In this document: piece by piece, positions 37,490 to 48,303 of the stretch
How positions within the stretch are numbered: the stretch's first letter is position 1
How the letters are laid out: each line of letters begins with the position of its first letter
From: Salinisphaera sp.
Lineage (GTDB): Bacteria; Pseudomonadota; Gammaproteobacteria; Nevskiales; Salinisphaeraceae
NCBI RefSeq assembly: GCF_002729955.1
Contig: NZ_PBYA01000031.1
Coordinates: forward strand, 1-64,000
Direction: 5' to 3'
DNA: 64,000 nucleotides
Program-made: the position numbers and the translations under genes
Notes under the pieces: generated by a model
What the model saw: the letters and a program-made list of their open reading frames with translations, nothing else
What the model was told of the DNA's origin: nothing
The model's database searches: none

Positions 37490-37933
37490 ATGGCGCGCAC
37501 TGACGACTGGGACATTTCCGCACCTTTCGTGACGCGTTTTAACGTGTCCGAGGCGCATATCGACCGTCTTGAGCACATGAACAACGCCGTCTACCTGACC
37601 TTCATGGAACAGGCGGCATGGCAGCATACCGAGGCGCTGGGTATCGGCTGGCAGAGCTATGTGGACCTGGATGCCGCCTGTGTCGTGCATCGCCACGAGC
37701 TGGACTATCTGATGCCCGCCCATCTGGGCGATGAGCTGGAAGTGGCGACCTGGATCGCCGAGAACGACGGCCGGCTCGCCATGTGGCGTGCCTTCCAGTT
37801 TCGGCGGGTCGGCGATGGCCGCACGGTATTCCGTGCCCGTACCCACTATGTAACGGTCAAGCTGTCGAACGGGCGCGCCCGCCGCATGCCGCAGCTGTTC
37901 GTTGACGCCTACCGGCCCGCGGCCGACGCCTAG
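37490..37933 (+). CDS. Hotdog-fold acyl-CoA thioesterase
   Basis: This 147-residue protein belongs to the 4HBT/YbgC-like thioesterases. The typical motif is HIDRLEHMNNAVYLTFMEQAAW near residue 25, with the conserved His-x-Asn pattern, where Asp or Asn of related proteins activates water. The substrate is not predictable. The start is ATG at 37490. The SelW-like gene follows after 2 bases, so these two are probably co-transcribed. Confidence 0.85.
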   Translation: MARTDDWDISAPFVTRFNVSEAHIDRLEHMNNAVYLTFMEQAAWQHTEALGIGWQSYVDLDAACVVHRHELDYLMPAHLGDELEVATWIAENDGRLAMWRAFQFRRVGDGRTVFRARTHYVTVKLSNGRARRMPQLFVDAYRPAADA

Positions 37934-37935
37934 TC

Positions 37936-38211
37936 ATGCCCGCGCCGCGTGTGGAAATCCATTTCTGTCCCGGCTGTCGCTGGCAGGCCCGTGCTGCCTG
38001 GATGGCCCAGGAACTGCTCACCACCTTCGGCGAAGCCCTCGGCGAAGTCGCGATCGTGCCGGCGGCCTCCGGGGTGTTCGAGATCCATCTCGACGGCGAA
38101 CTGCTGCACTCACGCAAACGCGACGGCGGCTTTCCCGAAACCAAGCCCATCAAGCAGATGATCCGCGATCGGATCGATCCCGAGCGCGGGCTCGGCCACA
38201 GCGATCGCTGA
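37936..38211 (+). CDS. SelT/SelW/SelH (Rdx) family selenoprotein-like protein
   Basis: This 91-residue protein has the Rdx-family thioredoxin-like fold. The redox motif is FCPGCRWQARA, a CxxC with Cys in the position where SelW has selenocysteine. The later LHSRKRDGGFPE segment matches the family pattern (the loop before the last helix), as does PIKQMIRD. Such proteins are thought to be glutathione-linked redox factors. It starts 2 bases after the thioesterase stop. Confidence 0.85.
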   Translation: MPAPRVEIHFCPGCRWQARAAWMAQELLTTFGEALGEVAIVPAASGVFEIHLDGELLHSRKRDGGFPETKPIKQMIRDRIDPERGLGHSDR

Positions 38212-38302
38212 ATCGCGGGTACTTAGCGCAGGCGCGCCAAACCTGCCTGAACAGCGCAGCGCCACCCGCGTCCGTCGCGCTAATTGAACGAATCGCTTCT
38301 TA

Positions 38303-38722
38303 TTAGAGCAGCCAGACCAGCGCTGTGGGTTCATTCATCGCGACCTGCACCAAGGCGGCCTGGCCGAGGCGGTGTGCCATGGCCCGTGCTTCGCCTTCTT
38401 CCACGCCGGCGATCAGCACACCGGGTTCGTCGGGCCAATCGCCGTGCGGATCTTCGTTAACGGTTTCCAGCCAGGCGGTGGCGCGGCGGTCGGCCCAGTC
38501 GCGTAGCAGCGCGTCGCGGGCGTGGTTGCTCGCGTCGTCGGTCTGCTCGGCATTCGGGTTGTAGGCTGTGATCAGCCAGGCGCGGCGGGCACAGGCGCGC
38601 TGCGATAGCCAGTCGGCCACGGCAGGCGGGCAGGGCGCGCCGATTCGAAGCACATGGCTGTCGCCGTCGAGGAAGACACGATAGTTGGTGGCTTCGAAGG
38701 CGGCGCGCAGGTCGTCGGACAT
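38303..38722 (-). CDS. DUF3293 family protein
   Basis: This 139-residue protein matches the DUF3293 pattern by eye: an N-terminal strand with YRV, WLITAYNPNAEQT near residue 50, and a C-terminal LGQAALVQV/NEPTALVWLL. The function is unknown. The start codon lies immediately after the fadE terminator. It faces the SelW-like gene convergently, with about 90 bases between. Confidence 0.72.
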   Translation of the reverse strand: MSDDLRAAFEATNYRVFLDGDSHVLRIGAPCPPAVADWLSQRACARRAWLITAYNPNAEQTDDASNHARDALLRDWADRRATAWLETVNEDPHGDWPDEPGVLIAGVEEGEARAMAHRLGQAALVQVAMNEPTALVWLL

Positions 38723-38754
38723 AAAAAAGGCCCGGGTGAGAACACCCGGGCCTT
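38723..38754 (-). terminator. Intrinsic terminator of fadE
   Basis: Read on the minus strand, AAGGCCCGGGTG pairs with CACCCGGGCCTT in a 12-base stem with a TTCT loop, and a run of T follows. It lies between the fadE stop and the DUF3293 start. Confidence 0.88.
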
Positions 38755-38791
38755 GTACCGCAGAAGCGGTGCGAGTGTCAGGTTATAAAAC

Positions 38792-41257
38792 CTAGGCGAC
38801 GCGCGATTCCAGACGCGTGTCCTCGTGCTTGTGGTTCACCGGATCCCGCAGGTATTCTTTGGTGAACGCATCGGTGAGGATGGCGTCGTAACGCAGGTCG
38901 TCGTATTCCTTGACCTTGCGGGCTTCGGTATCCGTGAGCACGCCGTTGGCGACAGCCGACTTGAGCTGTGCATCCACGGTGAAGCCTTCGGCCTCGCCCT
39001 TGGCCACGGCCTTGGCGAACTTGTCGTAGACCGATTCGACTTCCACGAGCTTGTTGAAGGCCCGCTCCATCCGGCCGGTGGCGCTCTTGGCACTCGTGCC
39101 CAGATAGATGTTCGCGGTCATGCGATCGCGGAAGGCCGAGGGTTCCAGAATGGCATTGCCCAGGGCGTTGATGAGCTTGTCGCTCGCGCCCTTGTGGCGA
39201 CGGCCGGTCGGGAACACCAGCACCCGCATGGCACCGCCCACGAACTTGTTCGGGAAGTTGCGGAAGAACCCGTCGAAGGCTTCTTCGATCTTGTGCAGGC
39301 ACTCTTCCATCACGTACTGCAGATGGGCGATATCTTCCGGCTCTTCCTTGCCTTCGTCATAGAAGTACTTGAGCGTGGCCGACCCGAAGTACAGCTCGGA
39401 GAGCACGTCACCCAGACGCGCCGAGAGCAGTTCCTTCTTCTTCAGCTCGCCGCCGAGCATGCCCATGGTGATGTCCGAACAGATCGCCAGCGCCGAGGAG
39501 AAACGCTCGAGCTTGCGATAGTAGGGCGCAGCCACACCATCGACCGGTGCCTTGGCGGTGATCGAGCCGGACAGGCCGAAGGTCAGCGTACGCGCGGCAC
39601 GGTTGACCGAATGGCCGACATGCGACCACAGCAGGTGATCGAACTCGTCCAGATCGTCCTCGCGTGCGGCTTCCATTTCCGGGAAGACGAACGGATGGCA
39701 GCGAATCGCGCCCTGGCCGAAGATCATCAGGCTGCGGGTGAGGATATTCGCACCCTCCACCGTGATGGCGATCGGCACCGACTGATAGGAGCCGAACAGG
39801 TAGTTGCGCGGACCCTGTTGAATGCCGCGGCCGCCATGGACGTCCATGGAGTCGTTGACGATCTGACGCATCCACTCGGTCATGTGGTACTTGGCCATGG
39901 CCGTGACCACCGACGGGGTGCACTGATCCACACCGCTGGCGGTGAAGATACGTGCGGCTTCCATCTTGTAGTTCAGACCGCCGATACGGGCCGTGGCTTC
40001 CTGTACGCCTTCGAACTTGCCGACCGGCACCTTGAACTGGCGACGAATACGACCGAAGGCACCGGTCATGCGATACGCCGTCTTCGAAGCGGCCGAGGAC
40101 AGCGCCGGCAGCGAAATACCGCGACCGGCCGACAGGCATTCGACCAGCATGCGCCAGCCACCGCCGGCCTTTTCCTTGCCGCCGATGATGGCATCCAGCG
40201 GCACGAACACGTCCTTGCCGTAGATCGGACCGTTCATGAACGCACCCGGCGCATGACGGGTCCCGATTTCCACGCCCGGCTCGTCGGCCGAGATCAGGGC
40301 ACAGGTAATGCCGTATTCGGTCTTGTTCTCGTCGCCGAGCAGACCTTCCGGGTCATACAGCTTGAACGCCAGACCGATAACCGTGGCCACCGGGGCCAGG
40401 GTGATCCAGCGCTTGGAGAAGGTGAGCTTCATGCCCAGCACTTCTTCGCCGTTGTACTCGCCCTTGCAGACCACGCCCGTATCCGGCAGTGCGCCGGCGT
40501 CGGAGCCGACTTCCGGGCCGGTCAGGCCGAAGCAGGGGATTTCGCTGCCGTCGGCCAGGCCGGGCAGCCATTTCTGCTGCTGTTCCTTGGTGCCGTAATG
40601 CACGAGCAGTTCGCCCGGGCCAAGCGAGTTCGGCACCATCACGGTCACGGCCGTGGTCAGCGAGCTCGAGGCGATCTTGGCCACGATGGTGGACTGGGCG
40701 ACCGCCGAGAAACCAAGGCCGCCATGCTCCTTGGGAATGAGCATCGCGAAGAACTTGTTGTCGCGAATGTACTTCCAGCCTTCTTCGGGAATGTCCTTGA
40801 GCTCGGACATGATTTCCCATTCGTCCAGCATGTCGCACAGCGTTTCGGTTTCGTTATCCAGAAACGACTGTTCTTCCGCGGTCAGCTGGGTACGCTTGAA
40901 GTCCAGCAGGTACTGCCAGTCGGGCTTGCCGCGAAACATCTCGGCTTCCCACCAGGTGCTGCCGGCTTCCAGCGCTTCGCGCTCGGTGTCCGACATCGGC
41001 GGCAGCACGGCCTTGAAGCCCTTGAACACCGGCTTGGTGACCAGCTTCTTGCGCAGGCTCGTGGTATTGAAGATAGCCAGAATGGGCACGAAGATCACCG
41101 CCGCTGCGATGATGCCCGGCCAACCAATGGCGCCGACCGCGGCCAGGGCCACGAAATAAACAACGACCGCAGCACTCCAGACCGCCAGGGATGCGCCGAC
41201 ATACGCCAGCGTCCAGACGGCCGCGATCGCGACCAGTATCGATATCAAAGCTGTCAT
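38792..41257 (-). CDS. fadE: Acyl-CoA dehydrogenase FadE
   Basis: FadE is the membrane-bound acyl-CoA dehydrogenase that starts each round of fatty-acid beta-oxidation. The 821-residue length matches E. coli FadE (814). Two or three N-terminal hydrophobic segments (about residues 3-65) anchor it. The flavin-dependent core includes IPCFGLTGPEVGSDAG (near residue 240) and MDVHGGRGIQQGPRNYL, followed by the long FadE-specific C-terminal domain. It is downstream of a TetR gene on the same strand, which probably senses acyl-CoA (inferred). Confidence 0.95.
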   Translation of the reverse strand: MTALISILVAIAAVWTLAYVGASLAVWSAAVVVYFVALAAVGAIGWPGIIAAAVIFVPILAIFNTTSLRKKLVTKPVFKGFKAVLPPMSDTEREALEAGSTWWEAEMFRGKPDWQYLLDFKRTQLTAEEQSFLDNETETLCDMLDEWEIMSELKDIPEEGWKYIRDNKFFAMLIPKEHGGLGFSAVAQSTIVAKIASSSLTTAVTVMVPNSLGPGELLVHYGTKEQQQKWLPGLADGSEIPCFGLTGPEVGSDAGALPDTGVVCKGEYNGEEVLGMKLTFSKRWITLAPVATVIGLAFKLYDPEGLLGDENKTEYGITCALISADEPGVEIGTRHAPGAFMNGPIYGKDVFVPLDAIIGGKEKAGGGWRMLVECLSAGRGISLPALSSAASKTAYRMTGAFGRIRRQFKVPVGKFEGVQEATARIGGLNYKMEAARIFTASGVDQCTPSVVTAMAKYHMTEWMRQIVNDSMDVHGGRGIQQGPRNYLFGSYQSVPIAITVEGANILTRSLMIFGQGAIRCHPFVFPEMEAAREDDLDEFDHLLWSHVGHSVNRAARTLTFGLSGSITAKAPVDGVAAPYYRKLERFSSALAICSDITMGMLGGELKKKELLSARLGDVLSELYFGSATLKYFYDEGKEEPEDIAHLQYVMEECLHKIEEAFDGFFRNFPNKFVGGAMRVLVFPTGRRHKGASDKLINALGNAILEPSAFRDRMTANIYLGTSAKSATGRMERAFNKLVEVESVYDKFAKAVAKGEAEGFTVDAQLKSAVANGVLTDTEARKVKEYDDLRYDAILTDAFTKEYLRDPVNHKHEDTRLESRVA

Positions 41258-41270
41258 AACAACCTCCCGT

Positions 41271-41921
41271 TTAAAAACCGTGGCCGCCGCTGCGGGCAGG
41301 CCATTCCGGCACCTGGGGCGCCGGCGTATTACTGGCGGCGTCGAGCTCCGAGGGCATGAGACTCACCATCAGAAACCGCACATACTCCGCGAACGCCGGC
41401 TCGTCAGCGTTCGGCCATTCATCCGGCAGATCGCGACGGATCTGCAGCGAGCCGAGAAACACGGAAAACGTCATCAGCGCCCAGCGGCGGGCGTTCTCGG
41501 CCGACAGGCCCAGCGCTGCGTAGCTGTCGATGATGAAATCCAGCCGGCGCTTGGAAACACGCTCGACGTAATCGCGCACGAAGGCCGGTTTGGTCGCGCT
41601 GGAAAGCGCGCTGTAGATACGGCTGGCCTTCTTGGACGTATTCACTTCCGTGATCAACCGTTTCACCCGCGCACGTGGGTCCGTTTCCTGTTGTACGCGG
41701 TCGAGTACCTCGTCGGTTTCGCGGGCTTCCCAGCGTTGCAGGGCGGCCACCAGCAGCGCTTCCCGGTTGGGGAAATGCCAGTAGAAGCTGCCCTTGGTCA
41801 CGCCGAGTTCGCGCGCGATCGGCTCCACCCCGACGCCTTCCACGCCGCGGCGCCCGATCGCGTCGAGGGCGGCCTCGGCCCAATCGTTGGCAGTGAGCAT
41901 CACCTTCTGCGATTTCGTCAT
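41271..41921 (-). CDS. TetR-family transcriptional regulator of fadE
   Basis: The N-terminal helix-turn-helix is clear: GVEPIARELGVTKGSFYWHFPNREALLVAAL at about residues 35-65, with the recognition helix KGSFYWHF. A variable ligand domain fills the rest. The ATG at 41921 gives a normal N-terminus (MTKSQKVML); a GTG at 41933 is also possible. The gene lies 13 bases upstream of fadE on the same strand, so it is likely to control the fadE operon and itself, by analogy with PsrA and FadR-type TetR repressors. No operator was identified with confidence. The short palindrome TACGTA near 41944 is only suggestive. Confidence 0.88.
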   Translation of the reverse strand: MTKSQKVMLTANDWAEAALDAIGRRGVEGVGVEPIARELGVTKGSFYWHFPNREALLVAALQRWEARETDEVLDRVQQETDPRARVKRLITEVNTSKKASRIYSALSSATKPAFVRDYVERVSKRRLDFIIDSYAALGLSAENARRWALMTFSVFLGSLQIRRDLPDEWPNADEPAFAEYVRFLMVSLMPSELDAASNTPAPQVPEWPARSGGHGF

Positions 41922-42225
41922 GCGGCGCTGCACCAATAAGACTTACGTATAACTTCGCGCATATGTGGCGGCGTGTCAATACGCCAGCGTATGGAAAAGA
42001 GTTTCACCATGCGGCCGATACAGAATGCAGCCGATACAGCGAATGGCCGCACACAAGCAATGGTTGTCGTCAGCGGGGCCGCTGGGCGACGATAGCGCCC
42101 CCGCTGAAGGCGGGCGCGTAATGTGGCCGTGGTCTGGCAAGCGCAGACGCGACGGCGTTCGTGTTGGAGTTGGGCGGGCCGCGAGGGCCCGTTGTCGACC
42201 GATCTGGAGTTTTTGCGGAGCCTGC

Positions 42226-42666
42226 ATGCGTCAACCCACCCGTTCCGATTTCGTTCACTACGTGCCGATCCGCGTGAAATGGGGCGAGATGGACAGCCTC
42301 GGCCACGTGAACAACACCGTGTTCTACCGCTACTCGGAAGACGGGCGGATCGACTACATCCACATGATTTCCGACGGCGGAGATACGCAGACCAGCGACG
42401 GGCCGATCCTGGCCGACCTGCGCTGCAGCTTTCGCCAGCAGCTGCGCTTTCCTGCGGATGTGGAGATCGGTACGCGCGTCAAGCGCATCGGCCGCAGCAG
42501 CTTCGAGCTGGAACAATGCCTGTTCTTTGCCGAAACCGACGACGTGATCGCGGTCTACAACACCGTGGTGGTGTGGTTCGATTTCGGTGCGCAAACGAGC
42601 ATGCGCGTGCCCGAAACCATTCGCGAACGGATTCGTGAATACGAGGCGGTGCCGCCGGAGGAATAA
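42226..42666 (+). CDS. 4HBT-type thioesterase
   Basis: This 146-residue hotdog protein has YVPIRVKWGEMDSLGHVNNTVFYRY near its N-terminus, which includes the Asp of the 4-hydroxybenzoyl-CoA thioesterase type (MDSLGHVNN). The later strand motif FELEQCLF follows. The physiological acyl-CoA is unknown; closeness to fadE suggests fatty-acyl-CoA turnover (inferred). The ATG at 42226 was chosen because the upstream open frame is low-complexity with no family match. It is convergent with the nitroreductase gene. Confidence 0.85.
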   Translation: MRQPTRSDFVHYVPIRVKWGEMDSLGHVNNTVFYRYSEDGRIDYIHMISDGGDTQTSDGPILADLRCSFRQQLRFPADVEIGTRVKRIGRSSFELEQCLFFAETDDVIAVYNTVVVWFDFGAQTSMRVPETIRERIREYEAVPPEE

Positions 42667-42682
42667 GCCGGCACCGCGACGC

Positions 42683-43309
42683 CTAGTCGGCGTCGTGCTC
42701 GCTTTCGGGGAAACGATCGCGCATGAGCACCTCGTCCAGGCCGAGCTGGCCGCTGCGCGGGTGGGCGCCTTTAAGCGTCTTGCCGATGCAGATCATCATG
42801 CAGATGCGATGATCCGGCGGCAGGTTGATCAGGTGGCCCACACGCTTGAAGTCGAAGCCATCCATGGGGCAGGAGTCGTAGCCCATGGCGCGGGCAACGA
42901 GCATGGCGGTCTGGGCTGCCATGCCGCAGGAGCGCATGCCTTCATCGCGCTGCAGGCATTCGTCGTCGCGGTAGAAGTGCTTGATCTCGCGGACCATGCT
43001 TTCGGCCACCGCCGTGGGCGCGTTGCGCCAGTAGCGCTCCGGTGACTTGGCCCAGCTTTTCAGGTCCAGACAGAGCACGAGCAGCAGCGAGCATTCCGTC
43101 ACCTGGGCCTGGTCCCAGGCCGCTTTGCGGATTTCGCTGCGCAGCTCGTCGTTCTCGACCGCGACGAAGCGCCAGTTCTGGATATTGAAGGCCGTGGGCG
43201 AGAGCAGGACGTGCTCCATGAGCTCGCGCACTTCGTCCTCGGCCATGCGATGGTCCGGGTCGAAATGGCGCACCGAGCGGCGCGTGGAGATGGCTTCGAA
43301 TAAATCCAT
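42683..43309 (-). CDS. Nitroreductase-family FMN oxidoreductase
   Basis: This 208-residue protein belongs to the nitroreductase family. The N-terminal motif STRRSVRHFDPDHRM binds FMN phosphate, SPTAFNIQNWRFVAVEN is typical, and the FMN/dimer region AMGYDSCPMDGFD follows. It probably reduces nitroaromatics or quinones with NAD(P)H; the true substrate is unknown. The gene is 3 bases downstream of purB on the same strand, so it may be in the purB transcription unit. Confidence 0.87.
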   Translation of the reverse strand: MDLFEAISTRRSVRHFDPDHRMAEDEVRELMEHVLLSPTAFNIQNWRFVAVENDELRSEIRKAAWDQAQVTECSLLLVLCLDLKSWAKSPERYWRNAPTAVAESMVREIKHFYRDDECLQRDEGMRSCGMAAQTAMLVARAMGYDSCPMDGFDFKRVGHLINLPPDHRICMMICIGKTLKGAHPRSGQLGLDEVLMRDRFPESEHDAD

Positions 43310-43312
43310 GAA

Positions 43313-44860
<1,548 letters not shown>

Positions 44861-44964
44861 CTACCGAATTCATTCGTGGTGCGTGGCCTCGTTCACGCAT
44901 GAACGATTTCATCCCGGTCCGGGCCGCGCCCGGCCGCCAAGCCTTGAAAACGAAGGAGCACTCG

Positions 44965-46356
44965 ATGGCCGCAGATAACGATTACCGGATCGAAAAAGAC
45001 AGCATGGGCGAGCTCAAGGTGCCCACCGATGCGCTCTGGGGCGCCCAGTCGCAGCGGGCGGTCGACAATTTTCCGATCTCGGATCTGCGTGCGCCGCGCG
45101 CCATGATCAACGCCCTGGGCCTGATCAAGGCGAGTGCGGCCGACGTGAACCGCGACCTGGAACTGCTCGACGGCGATATCGCTCAGGCCATCATCGACAG
45201 CGCCACGGCCGTGGCCGAAGGCCAGTACGATGATCATTTCCCGGTGGATATCTTCCAGACCGGTTCGGGCACCTCGACCAACATGAACACCAACGAGGTG
45301 GTTGCTCATCTGGCCACCGAAGCTGCCGGCCAGACCGTGCACCCGAACGACCACGTCAACATGGGCCAGTCGTCCAACGACGTGATCCCGACCGCCATCC
45401 ACGTCGCGGCCGTCATCGAATGCGAACGCAAGCTGCTGCCCGCGCTCACCCACATGCGCGATACCCTGCGCAAGAAGGGCGAAGAGCTCTCGGAAGTGGT
45501 CAAGACCGGACGCACCCATCTCATGGATGCCATGCCGGTCCGCTTTGACCAGGAGCTGGGCGGCTGGGCCGCACAGATCGATTCCGGCATCGACCGCGTG
45601 GAAGCCGCACTGCCGCGCATGCGCCGGCTGGCCCAGGGCGGCACGGCCGTGGGCACGGGCATCAACGCCCATCCCGAATTCGGCGAGCGTTTCGCCAAGG
45701 CCATCGGCAAGGCCAGCGGCTGCCGCTTTGAAACCAGCAGCAACTACTTCGAAAGCCTGTCCTCGCAGGACGCGGCCGTGGAGCTCTCGGGCCAGCTCAA
45801 GACCATTGCTGTGTCCATGATGAAGATCGCCAACGACCTACGCTGGATGAACTCCGGCCCGCTCGCCGGTCTGGGCGAAATCCAGCTGGAAGCGCTGCAG
45901 CCCGGCTCCAGCATCATGCCCGGCAAGGTCAACCCGGTGATCCCGGAAGCCGCCGCCATGGTTTCCGCCCAGGTCATCGGCAACGACAGCACGATTACCG
46001 TCGCCGGCCAGTCCGGCAACTTCCAGCTCAACGTCATGCTGCCGGTGATTGCCTACAACCTGCTGCAGTCCATCGAACTGCTGGCCAACACCAGCCAGAT
46101 CATGGCCGACAAGGCGATTGCGAGCTTCACCGTCAACCAGGCCAACCTGGACGATGCGCTGTCGAAGAACCCGATCCTCGTGACCGCGCTGAACTCGGTG
46201 ATCGGCTACGACAAGGGCGCGGCCATCGCCAAGCAGGCGTACAAGGAAGGCAAGCCGATCAAGGAACTCACCCTGGAGCAGACCGATCTCAGCGAAGAAG
46301 AGATCGACCGCCTGCTCGACCCAGCCGATCTCACCAAGGGCGGCATCAAGAAATAG
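44965..46356 (+). CDS. fumC: Class II fumarate hydratase
   Basis: FumC converts fumarate to malate in the citric acid cycle without an iron-sulfur cluster. The 463-residue protein begins IEKDSMGELKVP. It contains GSGTSTNMNTNEV, the catalytic His loop in TGRTHLMDAMPV and the signature GSSIMPGKVNP with the catalytic Ser, near residue 318. A good AAGGAG site precedes the ATG. It is divergent from purB, and a strong terminator follows. Confidence 0.97.
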   Translation: MAADNDYRIEKDSMGELKVPTDALWGAQSQRAVDNFPISDLRAPRAMINALGLIKASAADVNRDLELLDGDIAQAIIDSATAVAEGQYDDHFPVDIFQTGSGTSTNMNTNEVVAHLATEAAGQTVHPNDHVNMGQSSNDVIPTAIHVAAVIECERKLLPALTHMRDTLRKKGEELSEVVKTGRTHLMDAMPVRFDQELGGWAAQIDSGIDRVEAALPRMRRLAQGGTAVGTGINAHPEFGERFAKAIGKASGCRFETSSNYFESLSSQDAAVELSGQLKTIAVSMMKIANDLRWMNSGPLAGLGEIQLEALQPGSSIMPGKVNPVIPEAAAMVSAQVIGNDSTITVAGQSGNFQLNVMLPVIAYNLLQSIELLANTSQIMADKAIASFTVNQANLDDALSKNPILVTALNSVIGYDKGAAIAKQAYKEGKPIKELTLEQTDLSEEEIDRLLDPADLTKGGIKK

Positions 46357-46376
46357 GGCGGTTCCCGCCCGGATTG

Positions 46377-46402
46377 AAAGGCCCGCTTCGGCGGGCCTTT
46401 TT
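46377..46402 (+). terminator. Intrinsic terminator of fumC
   Basis: AAAGGCCCGC (46377-46386) and GCGGGCCTTT (46391-46400) form a perfect 10-base stem with a TTCG tetraloop, extending into further T residues. Confidence 0.92.
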
Positions 46403-46642
46403 ATGCGCGCAATACGCGAGTTGGAGAAATCGACCGCCATTTGCGCCGAATATCCCGCCTTGTACGGATGGAATCTCGGTATTTCGACCTTCATCCTCCG
46501 TGCTCGTCGAGCAGAGGCCGCATGCCGCGCCTCTGCAAACCGCCGGCCCGGCCCGCGCACTAGCGCACCGCCTCTCTGCCGGCTTCCACCGAACACCCAA
46601 ACCGCAGCGGCCCTGGCGCCGCGCGGCCAAGAGGAATAGAAC

Positions 46643-47146
46643 ATGTATAACGAACGTATGCTCGTAGGCGACCTATCGCCGCCGCCCACCGGCGGGAACA
46701 TGGATGACTGGCCCGATCAGGCGCCCTTTGTCCTGGAGAACCACGAACCCCGCGGCGCGCTCGTGCTGCTGGTCGCCCTGCGGCGGCTGCCGTCGCTTGG
46801 TGTATTCATGGCCGGCTTCGGCTATAGCGTGATCTGCGTGATGGCCGGGCTGAGCCACGCCAACGCCGGCGTCGATGTCTGGGTGCTCATGCCCGGCATC
46901 GTGCTGGCGCTGTTATCAGTGGTGAACCTGATCAGCAAACGCCTCGTGCAGTATCTCGACTGCTGCCCGGCCACCCCCGAACGCGTCAGTGCGCTCAAGG
47001 CCCGTGCGGCTCGCCACGACGTCGCCGGACCGATGACCGACGCCCAGGCACGCACCAGCGACTGCTGGCGGGTCGGCCACGTACGCCAGGCTCATGCGGT
47101 GCTCGATCGTATGGACGTGGTGGCGCGCCATGGCGGCTCGGCCTGA
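46643..47146 (+). CDS. Uncharacterised two-helix membrane protein beside intI
   Basis: This 167-residue product has two hydrophobic segments (about residues 52-72 and 78-95) and a C-terminal soluble tail with a Cys pair in LDCCPATPERV. No family is recognised. An ATG at 46643 fits; the region before it (46403-46642) holds nothing recognisable. The gene lies about 50 bases from the intI stop. It is convergent with the integrase and has no attC sites, so it is probably a chromosomal flank and not a cassette. Confidence 0.55.
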   Translation: MYNERMLVGDLSPPPTGGNMDDWPDQAPFVLENHEPRGALVLLVALRRLPSLGVFMAGFGYSVICVMAGLSHANAGVDVWVLMPGIVLALLSVVNLISKRLVQYLDCCPATPERVSALKARAARHDVAGPMTDAQARTSDCWRVGHVRQAHAVLDRMDVVARHGGSA

Positions 47147-47196
47147 AGTAAGCGCGTCGGCATCTCACGCCGATGCGCGACACTGCGGGCAAACGG

Positions 47197-48171
47197 CTAG
47201 GCGTCCAACGGACTAACCACACCGCGGCCACCGCGTTTGAGCACATGCGTGTAGCGCATGGTGGTTTGCACATTCTTGTGCCCCAGCAGCTCCTGCACGG
47301 TGCGGATATCGCTTCCGCGTTCCAGCAAATGCGTCGCGAACGAATGGCGCAGGGTTTGGCAACTCGCCTTCTTGTGGATGCCGGCCCGGCGCACCGCACG
47401 CTTCACCGCCTGCTGCAGGCCTTTCTCGTTGACGTGATGGCGTCGCGTCGCGCCCGAACGCGGATCCTTGGATAACCGCGAAGAGGGAAATACGTACTGC
47501 CAGGCCAGTTCGTGTTCCGCGTTCGAATACTTTGTCGCCAGCGCATTCGGCAGGTACACCGCACCATAGCCGGCCTTCAGATCGTCCCGATGTAGGCAGG
47601 CCACGTAATCCAGCTGCGCCTTCAGATCGGCCGTCACCGACGCGGGCAGGGGTGTTACCCGGTCTTTGGCCCCTTTACCGTCGCGTACCACGATCTGCTG
47701 ATAATCGAAGTCCACGTCCTTCACACGAAGACGAATAACCTCCATCAGCCGCAGGCCGGAGCCGTAGAGCAGCGACGCCATCAGCTTGTAGGTGCCCTCG
47801 AGCTGAGCGAGCAGTCGGCCCACTTCCTGGGTGCTTAAAACCTCTGGGATACGTTCGGGGCGTTTCGCACGCACCACGTCATCCATCCACGGCAGGTCGA
47901 TTTCGAGCACTTGCCGGTAGAGATAGAGAATCGCGTTCAATGCCTGATTCTGCGTCGAGGCAGCCACGTGACGATCGACCGCCAAATGGGTGAGATAAGC
48001 CTCGATTTCCGGCTTGCCCATATCCTTTGGATGGCGCTTGTCATGGAACAGGATGAAACGCTTGATCCAGGCGAGATACGTTCTCTCGGTCCGCAGGCTG
48101 TAATGACCCAGACGTAGTCGATCGCTGACCTGATCCATCAGCTTACGCGGACGCTTTGCCAAATCCGTCAT
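47197..48171 (-). CDS. intI: Integron integrase IntI with Gln in the HxxR motif
   Basis: IntI is the tyrosine recombinase that inserts and excises gene cassettes at attI and attC. The 324-residue length fits. An N-terminal core-binding domain (about residues 8-95) is followed by the catalytic domain. The IntI-specific extra helix region is present (about 193-245, with AWQYVFPS and DPRSG). Catalytic residues seen are Arg141 (GSGLRLMEV), Lys in GKGAKDR, Arg275, His298 (LLGHKN) and Tyr307 (MRYTHVLK). The first His of HxxR, normally in HTLRHS, is replaced by Gln272 (CQTLRHS). No LexA box (CTGT-N8-ACAG) was found upstream. Confidence 0.93.
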   Translation of the reverse strand: MTDLAKRPRKLMDQVSDRLRLGHYSLRTERTYLAWIKRFILFHDKRHPKDMGKPEIEAYLTHLAVDRHVAASTQNQALNAILYLYRQVLEIDLPWMDDVVRAKRPERIPEVLSTQEVGRLLAQLEGTYKLMASLLYGSGLRLMEVIRLRVKDVDFDYQQIVVRDGKGAKDRVTPLPASVTADLKAQLDYVACLHRDDLKAGYGAVYLPNALATKYSNAEHELAWQYVFPSSRLSKDPRSGATRRHHVNEKGLQQAVKRAVRRAGIHKKASCQTLRHSFATHLLERGSDIRTVQELLGHKNVQTTMRYTHVLKRGGRGVVSPLDA

Positions 48172-48239
48172 TGCTTCACAGACTACGGGGTATAGGGTTT
48201 TAGAATAGCAGCAAACACGAGCAATGCATGAGACGTTCG

Positions 48240-48303
48240 TATTGCTATACGAATTTCGGGTTGCGTGCTATACCTAGCATCAGCCGTATACTTGGCGTTG
48301 GGT
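48240..48303 (+). other. Putative attI recombination site
   Basis: The core GTTGGGT at 48297-48303 fits GTTRRRY perfectly and lies just before the first cassette gene. Two direct copies of GCTATAC (48244-48250 and 48267-48273), 23 bases apart, may be extra integrase-binding repeats like DR1 and DR2 of known attI sites. Two -10-like hexamers, TATACC (48269) and TATACT (48287), could belong to a cassette promoter, but no well-spaced -35 was found. The exact left edge is not defined. Confidence 0.6.

Noticed and set aside
38825-41359. An 844-codon open frame on the plus strand opposite fadE
   Set aside because: It mirrors the well-supported fadE gene and shows no domain; it is an antisense shadow.
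42677-42695. CGACGCC/GGCGTCG hairpin between the thioesterase and nitroreductase genes as a terminator
   Set aside because: The stem is 7 bases, overlaps the nitroreductase stop codon and has no T tract on either strand; support is too weak to list.
48172-48296. A LexA (SOS) box in front of intI
   Set aside because: No CTGT-N8-ACAG pattern was found on either strand in this gap.
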